A stretch of 28,556 nucleotides of DNA from Asterionellopsis glacialis (taxonomy: Eukaryota > Bacillariophyta > Plagiogrammaphyceae > Rhaphoneidales > Asterionellopsidaceae), in the NCBI GenBank assembly GCA_014885115.2, contig WKLE02003342.1:1-28556 (forward strand), in the 5' to 3' direction. The translations under genes and the position numbers were made by a program. The notes beneath the pieces are model-generated. The model ran no database searches. It was given only the letters and a program-made list of their open reading frames with translations, and was not told the origin of the DNA. How positions within the stretch are numbered: the stretch's first letter is position 1; each line of letters starts with the position of its first letter. This document shows positions 1-10,370 of this stretch, in pieces.

Positions 1-53
1 ATTATTTAAATGATCTGAAACGGAACTTTAGTTCGGAAACAATCCGGAGGAAC

Positions 54-64
54 TATATAAAAGG
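54..64 (+). promoter_or_regulatory. Possible TATA box upstream of the HMG-box gene
   Basis: The word TATATAAAAGG matches the eukaryotic TATA consensus and lies about 300 bases before the HMG-box start codon. The rest of the 1-367 stretch contains no gene I can support. The distance implies a 5' leader of roughly 280 nt if this is the real core promoter. It could also be chance in AT-rich DNA. Confidence 0.35.
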
Positions 65-367
65 CTTTTTATGAAACGTCGAATGCGACTATGGAAGCGT
101 ATTCTGTACGTTCTCTTCTTGGATAGTTTAGGCAAAAAATAATCTATTTTTCATATAGTTTTCTCACAAAAAGACCCACTATCAGACTATCAGCCAAAGT
201 AACAGTTCCGAGTTGTGTCACCAATCAAAGACAGCTTACTGTGTACTGTACCTACATATTAGACACGTCAGCAGGTCTACCGTTTACGATTAAACCGAAC
301 TCTTGAACTGTTTCTTTCTTCACATTCCCATAGCAAAACTTTAATTTCATCCTCGACCCGCACAATC

Positions 368-1369
368 ATGGCGATCTCTTCCAATAGTGGAAACACCATA
401 TCAACTTCCGCCAAACAAGCTGCGGCCCGTCGTAACAAGCTTGTTGGTAAACCCAAAAGACCTTTGTCAGCGTACAATCTTTTCTTTCAAGAAGAACGTA
501 AGTTAATGGTTCATGAAGCATTAGCAAAATCAACCAACGGAGTCGTTACACAAGACATGATTAACGATGCACTCAAGCCTGGACGCCGTAAACCTCGACA
601 TCATAGGACGCACGGTATGGTGCCTTTTAAGGTATTGACCAGTCGTGTTTCCACGAAATGGCGTTCTCTGTCATCTGAAAAGAAGTCAGTCTTTGAAGTG
701 CGAGCTAACGACGAAATCAAGCGTTATGAACAAGAAGTTTCGAAATGGCGTACGGAGCGGGAGATAAAAATGGCGGAGCAAATTGTGCATAAAATCGTTG
801 AGTCTGAAGAAGATGAAAAGTCAACGGGTCCCTCCTCTTGTTCTACCTCAACCGCCGCATTTCACCAAGCCCCAGCCTCAGTTCAACCTCAGCTGCCTAT
901 GATAAGCATCCTTCCTCCACCCGTTGAGAAATTAACCCCTTCTATCTCCAGCAATGTGAATTTGAACATGATGATGGTGGGTGACACAAGCAAGGCCTTC
1001 AGATTTGTAACTCCTCCCTTGAAATACTTGTCTGTTGCACCACAGCAGCAAGCTTTCAATTTTGCTTTGCCCTCCACAAGTATGAACAACAATACGTTCA
1101 TTGCAAGTCCCTCTACTTCGCCGGAACCCTGTTCCATGGAATACTCCTCTAATGTGCATGGTTCTCCTCCTAGCTGTCCATTTCAAATAAATGCCTCTAT
1201 GGAGACGAATACTTCCAAGGAGCCGCCTTTCGTAATGGATGACCACCTAACCGAGGAAGAAGGTTCTCTTGGTATGTCTCAAACGGTCCACCTTCTTTCG
1301 AATCTTGGTAATCTTGCTTCATCTTTTGATGATGACTGCCTTAATATGCTCTCAGAACTTTCCAAGTGA
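368..1369 (+). CDS. HMG-box DNA-binding protein with expanded box
   Basis: Single-exon gene of 333 residues, a likely nuclear DNA-binding or chromatin protein. The HMG box begins near residue 28 with KPKRPLSAYNLFFQEER, the typical helix-1 sequence. It ends near residue 128 with the usual helix-3 pattern (W98, LSSEKKSVFE, RYEQEVSKW). A normal box is about 70 residues. Here about 45 extra residues, rich in basic amino acids (PGRRKPRHHR), separate helix 1 from helix 2. The N-terminus is basic. The remaining 200 residues are low-complexity Ser/Pro/Gln/Met-rich sequence. The protein ends in an acidic-hydrophobic patch (SSFDDDCLNMLSELSK) that resembles a transactivation segment; that role is inference. 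The ATG at 368 is the first in frame and follows CACAATC. The target genes cannot be told from sequence. Confidence 0.85.
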   Translation: MAISSNSGNTISTSAKQAAARRNKLVGKPKRPLSAYNLFFQEERKLMVHEALAKSTNGVVTQDMINDALKPGRRKPRHHRTHGMVPFKVLTSRVSTKWRSLSSEKKSVFEVRANDEIKRYEQEVSKWRTEREIKMAEQIVHKIVESEEDEKSTGPSSCSTSTAAFHQAPASVQPQLPMISILPPPVEKLTPSISSNVNLNMMMVGDTSKAFRFVTPPLKYLSVAPQQQAFNFALPSTSMNNNTFIASPSTSPEPCSMEYSSNVHGSPPSCPFQINASMETNTSKEPPFVMDDHLTEEEGSLGMSQTVHLLSNLGNLASSFDDDCLNMLSELSK

Positions 1370-3592
1370 ATAAGTGAAGTCTCTCTCAAGAAATAAGGAA
1401 AAAGCTCAAGAAGACGGGAGGAACAAGAAGTCTAATTGAATAGCAATTTTCTTCCATCCCCCAGTACACGGATATATATATATATATATATTCACAGGAC
1501 TATATATATATAAATCAAGAGCAAAAGGTTAAACTTACATTGAATACATCATCATACCGTGCCATGCTATACTAGGCGAAACCACATCGAATCAGGGCAA
1601 AGAAAATTAGTGTTATTTTTGGTTAGTTTATAGATCCATTTTGATCGAATATAATACGATGACCAACTAGAGTTACGTAAGAAATCATTTGATGAAATGA
1701 CGACTGACTAGAGTCGTCCCCGTTTGGTTAGCTAAGATATTTGATGAAACGATACAGTAATAATCTTCTGTGTAGGGTCCTCTAATATGGGTAGCTGTTA
1801 GCAAGCACTCGGAGGACTGCATACCACTACTTACTGTACTCGTACTGTAGTGCCATCTGACGTTTATGAGATTGAAAAAAAATCTTATCTATCTCTCTTG
1901 CTTCACAGTATGGCAAAAATCTTGATAAGGTGAAGGTTGCATAGTGCGACTCTAGTGCCTAGAGAGCTATCTTACTGATGTGAAGATAGCCAAAACCAAA
2001 ACACACGCCACTTTATACGCTGCAGTCCAGAGAAGGAATGTTTGTGCGGACCGCATACAGCGACAATAATGAAGTCACTGTGGAGTCTCACTCGTATGTG
2101 AAACTTTTCTGTCTGTATTTCTCGCTTTTACGGTACAGTATCATGATAACATCGGTTACGGATTACAAAAGTTATTATTAATAATAGATACTCAAATAAT
2201 AATATACGAATTGAGAAAAAAAGGTATGATGAAACATCATAGGTTTCATAATATTATACGAATAGATATTCATTAGAGCTCAGTCTCATTAGGCAAAAAA
2301 TGTTGGTACAATATAATGTACCAGGTTAGGTATACCATTACCACCACGAAATTCATAGAGAACATTGGCAATATTCTACTTAGTGCCGCCACAAAAATGT
2401 AAGTGTGGGGTGGTATTATGAATTATGATAATATGTGTGCCAGCAAGTATGCATGTACAGTACTAGCAGTGGTAGCTCGCTTACAACAGGTTTAAATTCA
2501 ACATTCTCTCCCAATCCCCTGTCCTCTGTCAGTATCTTTTTTTGAAGCACGGTGCGATAGAAGTGAATTTGTACATATTATACCCCTCATAGGCCTTGCT
2601 TACTACCGAATATGTTATGATCAAGAATGGAAATAAGCTTTTTGATCATTCAAGACTTTCTCATTGGAAGCATCCTCTTATGCTTGGCTTACTCAACCGT
2701 TTGCCAAGCGACAGGATGTCTGGAATATAGGCTACTGTAGTCTCATCTTGAAAGATGGCGTTGTCGTGAGATCACAAAACGTATTATTTATTTGAAGGTG
2801 ACGAAACAAACTTGCTTCACCAGGTACGTTCTTGTAATACATAAGACTACATGTGTGGTCCTCCCAAAGGACTACCTTCCAGACAAAGTTTCTTTGCTAT
2901 TTCCACGGCTTTTTAGCTGTCAATAGGTCATTGCTCTCTCTAGACTAGAATAGAATTTCAATTTATGTCAAAGTATCACAACAATAAACCTGGTAGGTTG
3001 CACTTTTATGTAAGACGGCGTAGACTAGTTGATGGAGAGTGATTTATCTTTACTGTAGTACATCATATAGCCATATTAAATTATTATTTGTTCTCTCTTA
3101 CGATACTTTATACAGCACAGGGAGAATCTGAATATATAAATGTATATTTGCATGTGATCGGCACGTAGCATCGTGCATCCATCATGCAGATGATGTAGAG
3201 AGATATGCTTTGTATTTTTGAACCATATCATCTAACGTAGCAGTAACTATCGACACCCGAATACACCGACACAAAAAGGGTTAACCCAAAACCTCGAACC
3301 AAATTTATGCCTTTACTGTCAGTTTGGATCAAACCTTGGAGAAAAGTAGTTACACAAGTTTCTTTCAATTCCTGCGGCAGGATACTATGACATACACTGA
3401 TACAATAGTGCCTTTCTCCTACGTTTTGTAATTGTTCGTTTCCGTAACTATTAATCTTTTGTAAAATTTTTGTGTTGTTTTTAAAGCGCATAAGAAAAAC
3501 TTTCATATACCTGTACCCATCTCAACATATATAGATTTTGAATCATGTATCCAAATCATTTGACTTTTAGCAGGGAAAGACATTCTCTCACT
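1370..3592. other. Intergenic, 2.2 kb, no supported gene
   Basis: I see no convincing coding exon or RNA gene between the HMG-box gene and the small EF-hand gene. It holds the AT microsatellite (1472-1512) and several short perfect inverted repeats: GACGACT/AGTCGTC at 1699-1718, GCTATCTT/AAGATAGC at 1966-1990 and TGGTACA/TGTACCA at 2304-2323. A 92-codon ATG-initiated reading frame on the minus strand (3228-3506) has no recognisable domain and I do not call it a gene. Confidence 0.6.
1472..1512. repeat. AT dinucleotide microsatellite in two blocks
   Basis: Ten AT units at 1472-1491 and six TA units at 1501-1512 flank a nine-base break. They lie about 100 bases after the HMG-box stop codon, probably in its 3' UTR. 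Confidence 0.9.
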
Positions 3593-4129
3593 TCATCGCT
3601 TATGATTCTTGCTTGTAGTGGTATTTGTCTTCATTAGGTGACAAAAATCATCGAAATTCCATGTTCCATCCATATTTTTATCAAAAGGTATCATCATTTG
3701 ACGAATATGTTCAAGTGACTGTTGTGATTGATCATGGTCCATTTCTTCTGCCAATTGTTTTAAATCTAATTCTGTAATATATCCTTTTCCATCTTGATCT
3801 AATAATTGAAACCATTCTTGTAATTCATCTTCTTTCTTTGACAAAGAAGAAGAATTATTATCGTCTCGTAATAAGGATGGAAGTTCTTTCATGACACCAA
3901 GTACCAAATCAATATTGTAAAACAGCACGGAAGACGTTTGTTGTTGTCGTCTTGTGACGGTGTCAATTCGTTCTTGAATCTGTTGTTCATCCATTTTAAT
4001 ACCCATTCCCCAAATAAGTGTCATGAAACGTTGTAAATCAATTTCACCTGTTCGATCCTCATCCAAGGTATCAAAGAAAGCACGTATATCTTCCTCATCA
4101 TAACTATTATTTGTGCATCCGCCTTTCAT
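3593..4129 (-). CDS. Small three-EF-hand calcium-binding protein
   Basis: A 178-residue single-exon protein of the calmodulin/centrin/troponin-C type. It has three recognisable EF-hand loops: DEDRTGEIDLQRF near the N-terminus, DQDGKGYITELDL in the middle and DKNMDGTWNFDDF near the C-terminus. A fourth hand is expected between the first and second (around FYNIDLVLGVMKELP) but has lost its acidic loop. The start is placed at the ATG at 4129 (MKGGCTNN). The frame stays open for a few more codons upstream, but only to a TTG, so a longer protein is unlikely. No signal peptide or membrane segment is seen. Binding partners are unknown. The last hand has Asp at loop position 12, a permitted but weaker variant. 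Confidence 0.8.
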   Translation of the reverse strand: MKGGCTNNSYDEEDIRAFFDTLDEDRTGEIDLQRFMTLIWGMGIKMDEQQIQERIDTVTRRQQQTSSVLFYNIDLVLGVMKELPSLLRDDNNSSSLSKKEDELQEWFQLLDQDGKGYITELDLKQLAEEMDHDQSQQSLEHIRQMMIPFDKNMDGTWNFDDFCHLMKTNTTTSKNHKR

Positions 4130-5066
4130 GGTGTCTGCGTGACACAATATTTTTTTTTCAATCTATAGATAATGCGCAGACAGTAAACCAAATGTGGTCT
4201 CTCTTACTGTGTTGTTTAGAAAGAAGTTCAGGTTAGATCTCTCGTATCTCTTCTTCTCACTGCTGTTGACGTCTTCTTGGCGTCGGTGGTCGGTGCTGTA
4301 AGCTGAGATCTTCGATTTTTGTTATTTTTTTGGGAATGATCTCTCTGTTGTGCCGACAGTTTGAACAGCGACTCACGATGAAGGTGTCCGCAACAAGACC
4401 CCCACGGACGACGCGCTGCACGACAGGCGAAACTAAAACGGAAACGGCGTTAGGTATTAGGTAATCCAAACTTCTAATTTCTCTCGTTACCTTACAGTCT
4501 GTGATGTGATTCTTGGATCACTATATGGAAAGATACTCCAAGTAGAATAATTTTTTGAAATATAAATTAGCTTAACATTATACCTGTACTGGTCCTCCTT
4601 GACCGATACTGGATCTTGACAGACTTTCTGAAATCTGTCTCTCTAATGTCGGAAGCGTCAAGACCCCCCAAAAGGGGTTGAAGTACAGACTCAAGTTTAG
4701 GAGTGGGAAAGTCTGAGACCCCTCGTATCAACGTCTACACGCAACATGCAGTGCTGTGTATTTCCACAGCGCACCGAATGACAGACGACTGACACTCAGT
4801 CGATGTCATGTCTCATGTCTCATGTTGCATGCGAGATGCCATCCCGAGTCAAAGTGTAAAAATCCTTGATTCTTGAGTCTTCTTTCAGTCATCATCGTTC
4901 GAACGAATCTCGCATCTGTCACAAACTGACAGTAGATGGATACCATTCATTATCTTCTTGCGCATCGGCGTCTATCCATACCATCGTATTTCTTTTGCAA
5001 CAAGACACGCCCATCATCATACAGTATTGCTGAAAGCTCCCCTTGGTTTATTTATTTTGAACAATC
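4130..5066. other. Divergent intergenic region, about 0.94 kb
   Basis: This is the shared upstream region of the small EF-hand gene (minus) and the acid phosphatase (plus). A 70-codon minus-strand reading frame at 4257-4469 has no recognisable domain. An imperfect hairpin (4779-4808, core CGACTGA-CAC-TCAGTCG) is followed by tandem CATGTCT units at 4806-4826. A CCCC-AAAA-GGGG palindrome sits near 4665-4678. I find no clear core promoter. Confidence 0.5.
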
Positions 5067-7421
5067 ATGAGGCGACGACTATTATTTGATTCCATAATCT
5101 TTTGGATACCTCAGCTGGTGGTGGTCTGGATTCCATTGATGATTCTGATGGCAGCAGATATCGATGGGAATACTGTTGTTGCAGCAGAAGCAACAGCAAA
5201 AACTAGTACCAAAAATAAAAATGAATGGTATACCAAGTATCCAATCTATCATCCATATTGTTCAACTCCATCACAAATGGAAACTCGAAAAATCCCTCCA
5301 TTGATGGACCGCCCACAGGAAACTCGTCTTGTACATGTCACCAGTATTATTCGACATGGTGCACGAACTCCATACGCTGGTGCACCTACTGTCAAATGTT
5401 GGGAAGGATATTGGGAAAATCCAAAAACTGGTATTTGGGATTGTGCTTTGACTACCATGATGGCACCACCGCCACCGCATGAAATAGTGTTAGAAGAGGA
5501 AGGACAGGAACAACCCGGTGACGAAGGCAACGAACAAGATGCTATGTTTCTGTTTGAAAAGAAATATGTTGCGTTGGACGATAATTGGATGTCACAGAGT
5601 AACTACCGCCTTCGTAATTCTTTGAATGGTACCTGTCAAGTTGGGCAACTGCTTCTTCGTGGGTATGAACAACAAATTAGTAATGGACACATTCTTCGTG
5701 ATGCTTACTTTTATGACAGTAGCAAAGTCCAAGCCGATAATCATACTAATCTTCGAATGAAACTTGCTGATTTGAGTGATACAGATCAGCTCCCCTTTAC
5801 AGAACCTAATCTTTATTATCGTGCCGACGATGATCAACGGACTTTGATGAGCGGACAAGCATTACTTCGAGGATTGTTTGGTGAAGAACTTGCAACGTAT
5901 GCTGCAGAATCATCTTCTGAAGGAGGGACTACTAGTAAAAATACAATCATTACTCTACATACAGCAGATAGGAAACATGATATACTATCTTGTAACTCAG
6001 ATGTATGTCCTCGGTTGAAGGAACTTTCTCGCGAGGCAGTCACTTCCAAGGGATATCAAACCTTGGATAATTCTGAGGAATCTCAGTTTCTCCGTACATA
6101 CATGTCCAATGAGCTCAATTGGAATATTAAACATTCTGCCATAGACTGCCTCATGACTACCATGTGTACAGACCGACCTTTACCAGATTTAGTGAATGAT
6201 TACAATGGATTAAACAGCAAAAACAACAGTGGACTTAACCTACTGGAACGGATTTACAACTTGGTAAGTTCTTTAATCATCATATCCTTCTTCTACTTTT
6301 GGCATGATCCCATCATCATTGGGCTTATATACGCTGTATATTTTTTCCTTTGTTCCTTATATATATATCATACTTTTGCTGTACATCATCATCCACATAC
6401 CTTGACTACTCGTATATTTCTCAAGGCTGTTTCAAAATGGATATTTGTTCAAAAGTACAACAATGCTGCATACGCCAAACTTGGAATGGCTCCTTTATGG
6501 AGAGAAATATGGGACAATATTTCACCAATCATTGGAAATACACAACAGCAAGAATCTTTGTCCTCTACAAAGTTGGCACTTTTTTCAGGGCACGACGATA
6601 CTATTGTAAGTAGTCTTTGAAAGGCTTCCAGTTTCTTTATTTTTTCGGGGTCAATTCCTACAGTAGTCTCTCATTCAACTCACACCCAACAGGACCTCTA
6701 AGCTAACTAAACCTTCTATTCCTGTTGTTGTATCGCTCGAATGGTAGATACCTTTGATGGCTTCTTTAGGCAATCGAGTTTGGAACCTTACAGATTTACC
6801 TCCCTATGCTAGTATGATGTTGATTGAGGTACGTTGCGATTGTTTTTATGTGTTTTGGTATGGAAAGGATTTTACTTGTTTTGCTAAAAAAAATTATGCA
6901 CAAAATCATTTCTCAACACTGAAACAAAAAAAACATGTAAATAGGTTCATGAATTTGTCCACGATGATGATTCTAATCCTCCTCAGGATGATGATTCCTT
7001 CAAATCCAAGTTTGCATTTCGTTTGGTTTACAATGGTAATGTGATGACACCATTAGTCGATGATTGTCCATCTGATTCAGATTTGTGTGATGTGCAAATA
7101 CTTCAAGACAAAGTTGAATCTATAATTACACCACCATGGAATTGTGAATCGGACATCTTGCATTCAAGGAGTGATGTGAAAAAAATTCCCAATACAGACA
7201 ACAAAGATAAAGATGACAACGTGAACGACATGCCTACCTCCGGAGGTTTTCTTTCAATTTTCGTCACTGTCATTGTCAGTGCGGCTGCAGGAGCCTTTTC
7301 GACTTTTGTATACCTGACCAGAAAGCTTCCCTTTTTGTCAAAGTATGAGGGCAACGCGGATCACGTGGATAGTGAAGTTCCTTTGGTTCAAAAATCGTCC
7401 ATGTATGGATCCACTGCTTGA
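5067..7421 (+). CDS. Membrane-anchored histidine acid phosphatase, four exons
   Basis: Predicted exons are 5067-6263, 6426-6605, 6748-6828 and 6945-7421, giving 644 residues. All junctions are phase 0 with GT-AG borders: gtaagt/ctcaag, gtaagt/ggtag and gtacgt/aatag. It belongs to the histidine (branch-2) acid phosphatases, which hydrolyse phosphomonoesters through a phosphohistidine intermediate. The catalytic RHGARTP is at 96-102 and the proton-donor HDDTI at about 455-459. The substrate-side segment DDDQRTLMSGQALLRGLF lies near 253-270. A hydrophobic N-terminus (8-29) acts as signal peptide. One membrane helix at about 588-610 leaves a short cytoplasmic tail, the topology of lysosomal acid phosphatase; vacuolar or cell-surface location is inference. 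Intron 1 (162 nt) keeps frame and has no stop; read through, it adds a false hydrophobic segment between residues 399 and 400. Confidence 0.87.
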
Positions 7422-7861
7422 ATTACATCCTAAAAATCTTGGTTGATTCAAGTTTGAAAAAGAGAGAACACCATCAAATTCACCGTGTTGTTTCGGAGGT
7501 ATTTATCAATTGAAACATACATCCGGACAATATTGGTACAGATAATCTATTTTTGCAATTTATACTATAACATTATTAAGTCCATACTATTTTCGAAATT
7601 ATAAAACTGAGATTTGTCATCGATTTCAACGTTGGCGTCGATCAGGTGCTGGAGAGTTTTTTCTTCCTTGTCTCCTACCATAATGTTTATCCAACTTCGT
7701 GCTGGACTTAATATGCCTACACCTGTTTACACTCTCATACGCCCAAATGGGTATCTGGATTACAAAAATTGTCCAAGATGTTAGGCACGCCTTTCTTCCA
7801 GATTTTGATGACAAACTGTAAAAGGGTAGACCATTTAATGAAATGTCCATTAAAATCCGTT
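7422..7861. other. Convergent 3' intergenic region
   Basis: The phosphatase and MED17 converge here and the stretch should hold both 3' UTRs. A 79-codon minus-strand frame at 7626-7865 has no recognisable domain. I see nothing else. Confidence 0.5.
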
Positions 7862-10150
7862 TCACAGTGTCAAATCCACTATATCAGAATCCATGTGTAC
7901 AGGCGTCTTGTTCAATTGTTGTATTGCATCGAATCGCCTTCGAATCTGCAATTTTAGGAAAATTTCAAATTCAACATCCGAATTGAACTCAACATTCTGA
8001 TACTCGTCTTCGTTTCCAGTACTTGTCACGTTCATCCCATCACGATCTACACTCACATCAACACAGAAATCTTGAAAACATACGGTCACATGAGATTGTA
8101 AATCGAAGACAGAGCATGGAAGCCATACCACATCTAAATTTGTATCTGAGTGCAAATCATTCTTAATCCACTGCTTGATTCGTTTCAAAACCCACCGAAC
8201 CTTTCTCTCAAAAATAATTTTTCCACCAAGAACTATGCAGTTTTGTAAGATATGCGGTGATGGAGCTTTGATAGCTTTCTTTATGGTTGCCAATCCAGCT
8301 GGTTTTTCCTTTCTTTGTTTTTCTTTCAATTCCAAGGCTCTTGTTTCCATTGAATGTTTATGATACACATCTTGTATGTGCAACAAAAGAGCACGACACA
8401 AAGCTTTAAGGTGGGCTGGACTCTGGCTACCGCTCTTGCCTCGTAGTCCCTCTCCTTCCACGATAGTTGGATCGACATCCATCGATGAGTCATCGGTCTT
8501 GCTAGTATCTGCTTCTATCAACTTGACTGTGAGAGAATATTCCGAATCTAATTGCACCTTTACCTCACCTTCGTGACAATGTACAATGCATAAGGAAGCG
8601 ACACCACTTCCGTCACCACCTCCTGCCATTTGAGAAGGAGCTGGTACAAAGTTCTCTTCTACTTCGCTCGACAACCAAACACTCTGCTGGTGCGTTGACA
8701 TTGATCTGGCATTGCTATCAGCACCATCACCAACCTGATCAGCAAGTTCACGTCGGATTGACTCAAAGAGAGATGCACAAAACAAAGAATGTTGAAGTGC
8801 CACCACGACCTTTTCATCAGGAGTTGGAGTTTCTGTCTCGGAAAACATAGGTGATAAACATGCATTTTGATAGAAACCAGTACTGGCCTTTTCTATGCTG
8901 AGTTCCAAGGTTAACATGGGTACATTTTCAGGTCGAAAATCAACATCGATTTTACCAAGTGTTGGGTCAGCTACAGCAAAAGGCTCGGCACGCGTTTGAC
9001 AATCTCTTTCAGGTTTCTTCTTATCACCGCTGTCTTTGTTGGGAGCACTTGTGGATTCTTCTGCTTCATTTTTTGTTGCTGACGGCGTTACAGCAACTAC
9101 TTCCGAATTTTTCTTTTCATCCTCTTTCTTGTCACATCTCTCCATCCATTTTGTCATGTCTACTGAGTAGTCATCATTGAGTTCGACAACAGCAAAACGA
9201 GGGACACGGCGTGCAATGCGTCCCTGTACTTTATTGCTGTCATTCCCTTGCTTAAGAGCTTGACTACCCCCACCTGTACGATCTCTGTCATAGACATCCA
9301 CATCCAATGCAACAATTTCTGTAGGCCGGACTGCGTGAGGTTTCGCACGAGTTCCATGTTCGGGTGCCACGAGTCGCCACCGTTTTCGTAATTGTTGCAA
9401 CCGATCGTCCATGACACTCTGCGCAAGCACTGATGCAGCCAAACGCTCTTGTTGCTTTTCTAGAAATTCCGTAGCTTTGACGAATTGATCTCGTTTGCGT
9501 TTTCCAATGTATGCAGCACGTAATTGAGATTCGTTTTCTTCCATATCCTCGGAAGTAGAATCTTTTGCAACTACCGAACTGCTCGTTTCACTTTTTATTC
9601 CCGCTGTTGTTCTTTCCAATGAAGGGTCAACGATGTTAGAAAGACCAAAGTACTGATCAGACGAAACTAAACCAGAAAGATTGATAGCTTTGCTCAATTC
9701 ATTGATTCCATTCGAATTGAGTCGCGCTGAAGCAGTCGCTAATGGGTGAATCTTTTGAGCAGCAGATTCGTCATTGTCTTCTTTGTCTCCCCCATCCTTT
9801 TCTGTTTCTTTGTCTCCATCCTTGTCTTTTTTATCTCTCCCCTCATGCTGCTGAGAAGACAGATCGGAATTGAGCAGGCCATGCTTGGCAATACATCTTT
9901 CCAGAAAACGAGCACGTTCTACTTCCGTCGGTGGTGGCAAGTAAACTGATCGTCCATCTTGCAAAATGTGTGATGGTGGCAATGAGCGAGTCAATGAATT
10001 CTTGGATTCTAAGGCATCGCTTGTTATAGATGATTCTGCAGTGGGATTTGCCGTTGCCGTTGCCATCTTCAACACAACATGAGTGAGTGGAGTTAACAGA
10101 GCTTGAGTTTGGATGATTGAGGTTTTGGATTGGAGATTGGAGAGGTCCAT
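7862..10150 (-). CDS. MED17: Mediator complex subunit 17
   Basis: A 762-residue intronless protein resembling Mediator subunit 17, a scaffold of the head module that links RNA polymerase II to activators. Family-like segments, recognised from memory without an alignment, are: a basic helical stretch ending LQQLRKRWRL (about 215-260); ALQHSLFCASLFESIRREL (451-469); WLSSEVEENFVPAPSQ (492-507); CIVHCHEGEVKVQLDSEYS (521-539) followed by LTVKLIEA; and LKALCRALLLHIQDVYHKHS (581-600). Two charged low-complexity inserts (about 103-130 and 340-385) make it somewhat longer than the animal protein (about 650 residues). The first ATG is at 10150; a second at 10066 (MATATAN) is also a plausible start. The upstream region carries two copies of a conserved 31-33 bp element and a GC-rich hairpin just before the start codon. 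Confidence 0.8.
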   Translation of the reverse strand: MDLSNLQSKTSIIQTQALLTPLTHVVLKMATATANPTAESSITSDALESKNSLTRSLPPSHILQDGRSVYLPPPTEVERARFLERCIAKHGLLNSDLSSQQHEGRDKKDKDGDKETEKDGGDKEDNDESAAQKIHPLATASARLNSNGINELSKAINLSGLVSSDQYFGLSNIVDPSLERTTAGIKSETSSSVVAKDSTSEDMEENESQLRAAYIGKRKRDQFVKATEFLEKQQERLAASVLAQSVMDDRLQQLRKRWRLVAPEHGTRAKPHAVRPTEIVALDVDVYDRDRTGGGSQALKQGNDSNKVQGRIARRVPRFAVVELNDDYSVDMTKWMERCDKKEDEKKNSEVVAVTPSATKNEAEESTSAPNKDSGDKKKPERDCQTRAEPFAVADPTLGKIDVDFRPENVPMLTLELSIEKASTGFYQNACLSPMFSETETPTPDEKVVVALQHSLFCASLFESIRRELADQVGDGADSNARSMSTHQQSVWLSSEVEENFVPAPSQMAGGGDGSGVASLCIVHCHEGEVKVQLDSEYSLTVKLIEADTSKTDDSSMDVDPTIVEGEGLRGKSGSQSPAHLKALCRALLLHIQDVYHKHSMETRALELKEKQRKEKPAGLATIKKAIKAPSPHILQNCIVLGGKIIFERKVRWVLKRIKQWIKNDLHSDTNLDVVWLPCSVFDLQSHVTVCFQDFCVDVSVDRDGMNVTSTGNEDEYQNVEFNSDVEFEIFLKLQIRRRFDAIQQLNKTPVHMDSDIVDLTL

Positions 10151-10162
10151 TTTGTTTCTTTA

Positions 10163-10185
10163 GTGCGCTACTTGGGGGCGCGCAC
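10163..10185 (-). promoter_or_regulatory. GC-rich hairpin just before the MED17 start codon
   Basis: A perfect six-base inverted repeat, GTGCGC and GCGCAC, with an 11-base spacer, ends 13 bases before the MED17 ATG. It would fold in the mRNA leader if transcription starts upstream. A control function is inference. Confidence 0.4.
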
Positions 10186-10218
10186 CACATCCAACAAATT
10201 AGAGGAACTATTAATAAA

Positions 10219-10251
10219 CACTCCCCCTAGAGCATTCGCTGAATGGAAGTG
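10219..10251 (-). repeat. Bipartite conserved element, copy 2 (33 bp)
   Basis: On the minus strand it reads CACTTCCATT, a variable core of 11 bases, then CTAGGGGGAGTG. It matches copies at 10340-10370 and 16102-16133 at both ends. It lies 69 bases upstream of the MED17 ATG and is inverted relative to the 10340 copy. Confidence 0.75.
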
Positions 10252-10339
10252 AGAGCAGACAACACAACATTCCAAACTCAGGAAAAAAATTCTACAGGAA
10301 GAATAAATTTCTGCTGTTATAATAGCGGTTACAGTTAAA

Positions 10340-10370
10340 CACTTCCATTCTACGATTGCACTAGGGAGTG
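10340..10370 (+). repeat. Bipartite conserved element, copy 1 (31 bp)
   Basis: On the plus strand it reads CACTTCCATT, an 11-base core, then CTAGGGAGTG. The outer ends CACTTCC and GGGAGTG are a one-mismatch inverted repeat. It lies 190 bases upstream of the MED17 ATG. Confidence 0.75.

Noticed and set aside
3228..3506. 92-codon minus-strand reading frame with an ATG, downstream of the small EF-hand gene
   Set aside because: No recognisable domain, composition like non-coding AT-rich DNA, and no splice sites linking it to the EF-hand gene.
4130..4147. N-terminal extension of the small EF-hand protein to 4147
   Set aside because: The extension would begin at TTG; the first ATG in frame is at 4129.
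4257..4469. 70-codon minus-strand frame upstream of the EF-hand gene, considered as a 5' exon
   Set aside because: No donor/acceptor pair that joins it convincingly to the EF-hand frame, and no domain.
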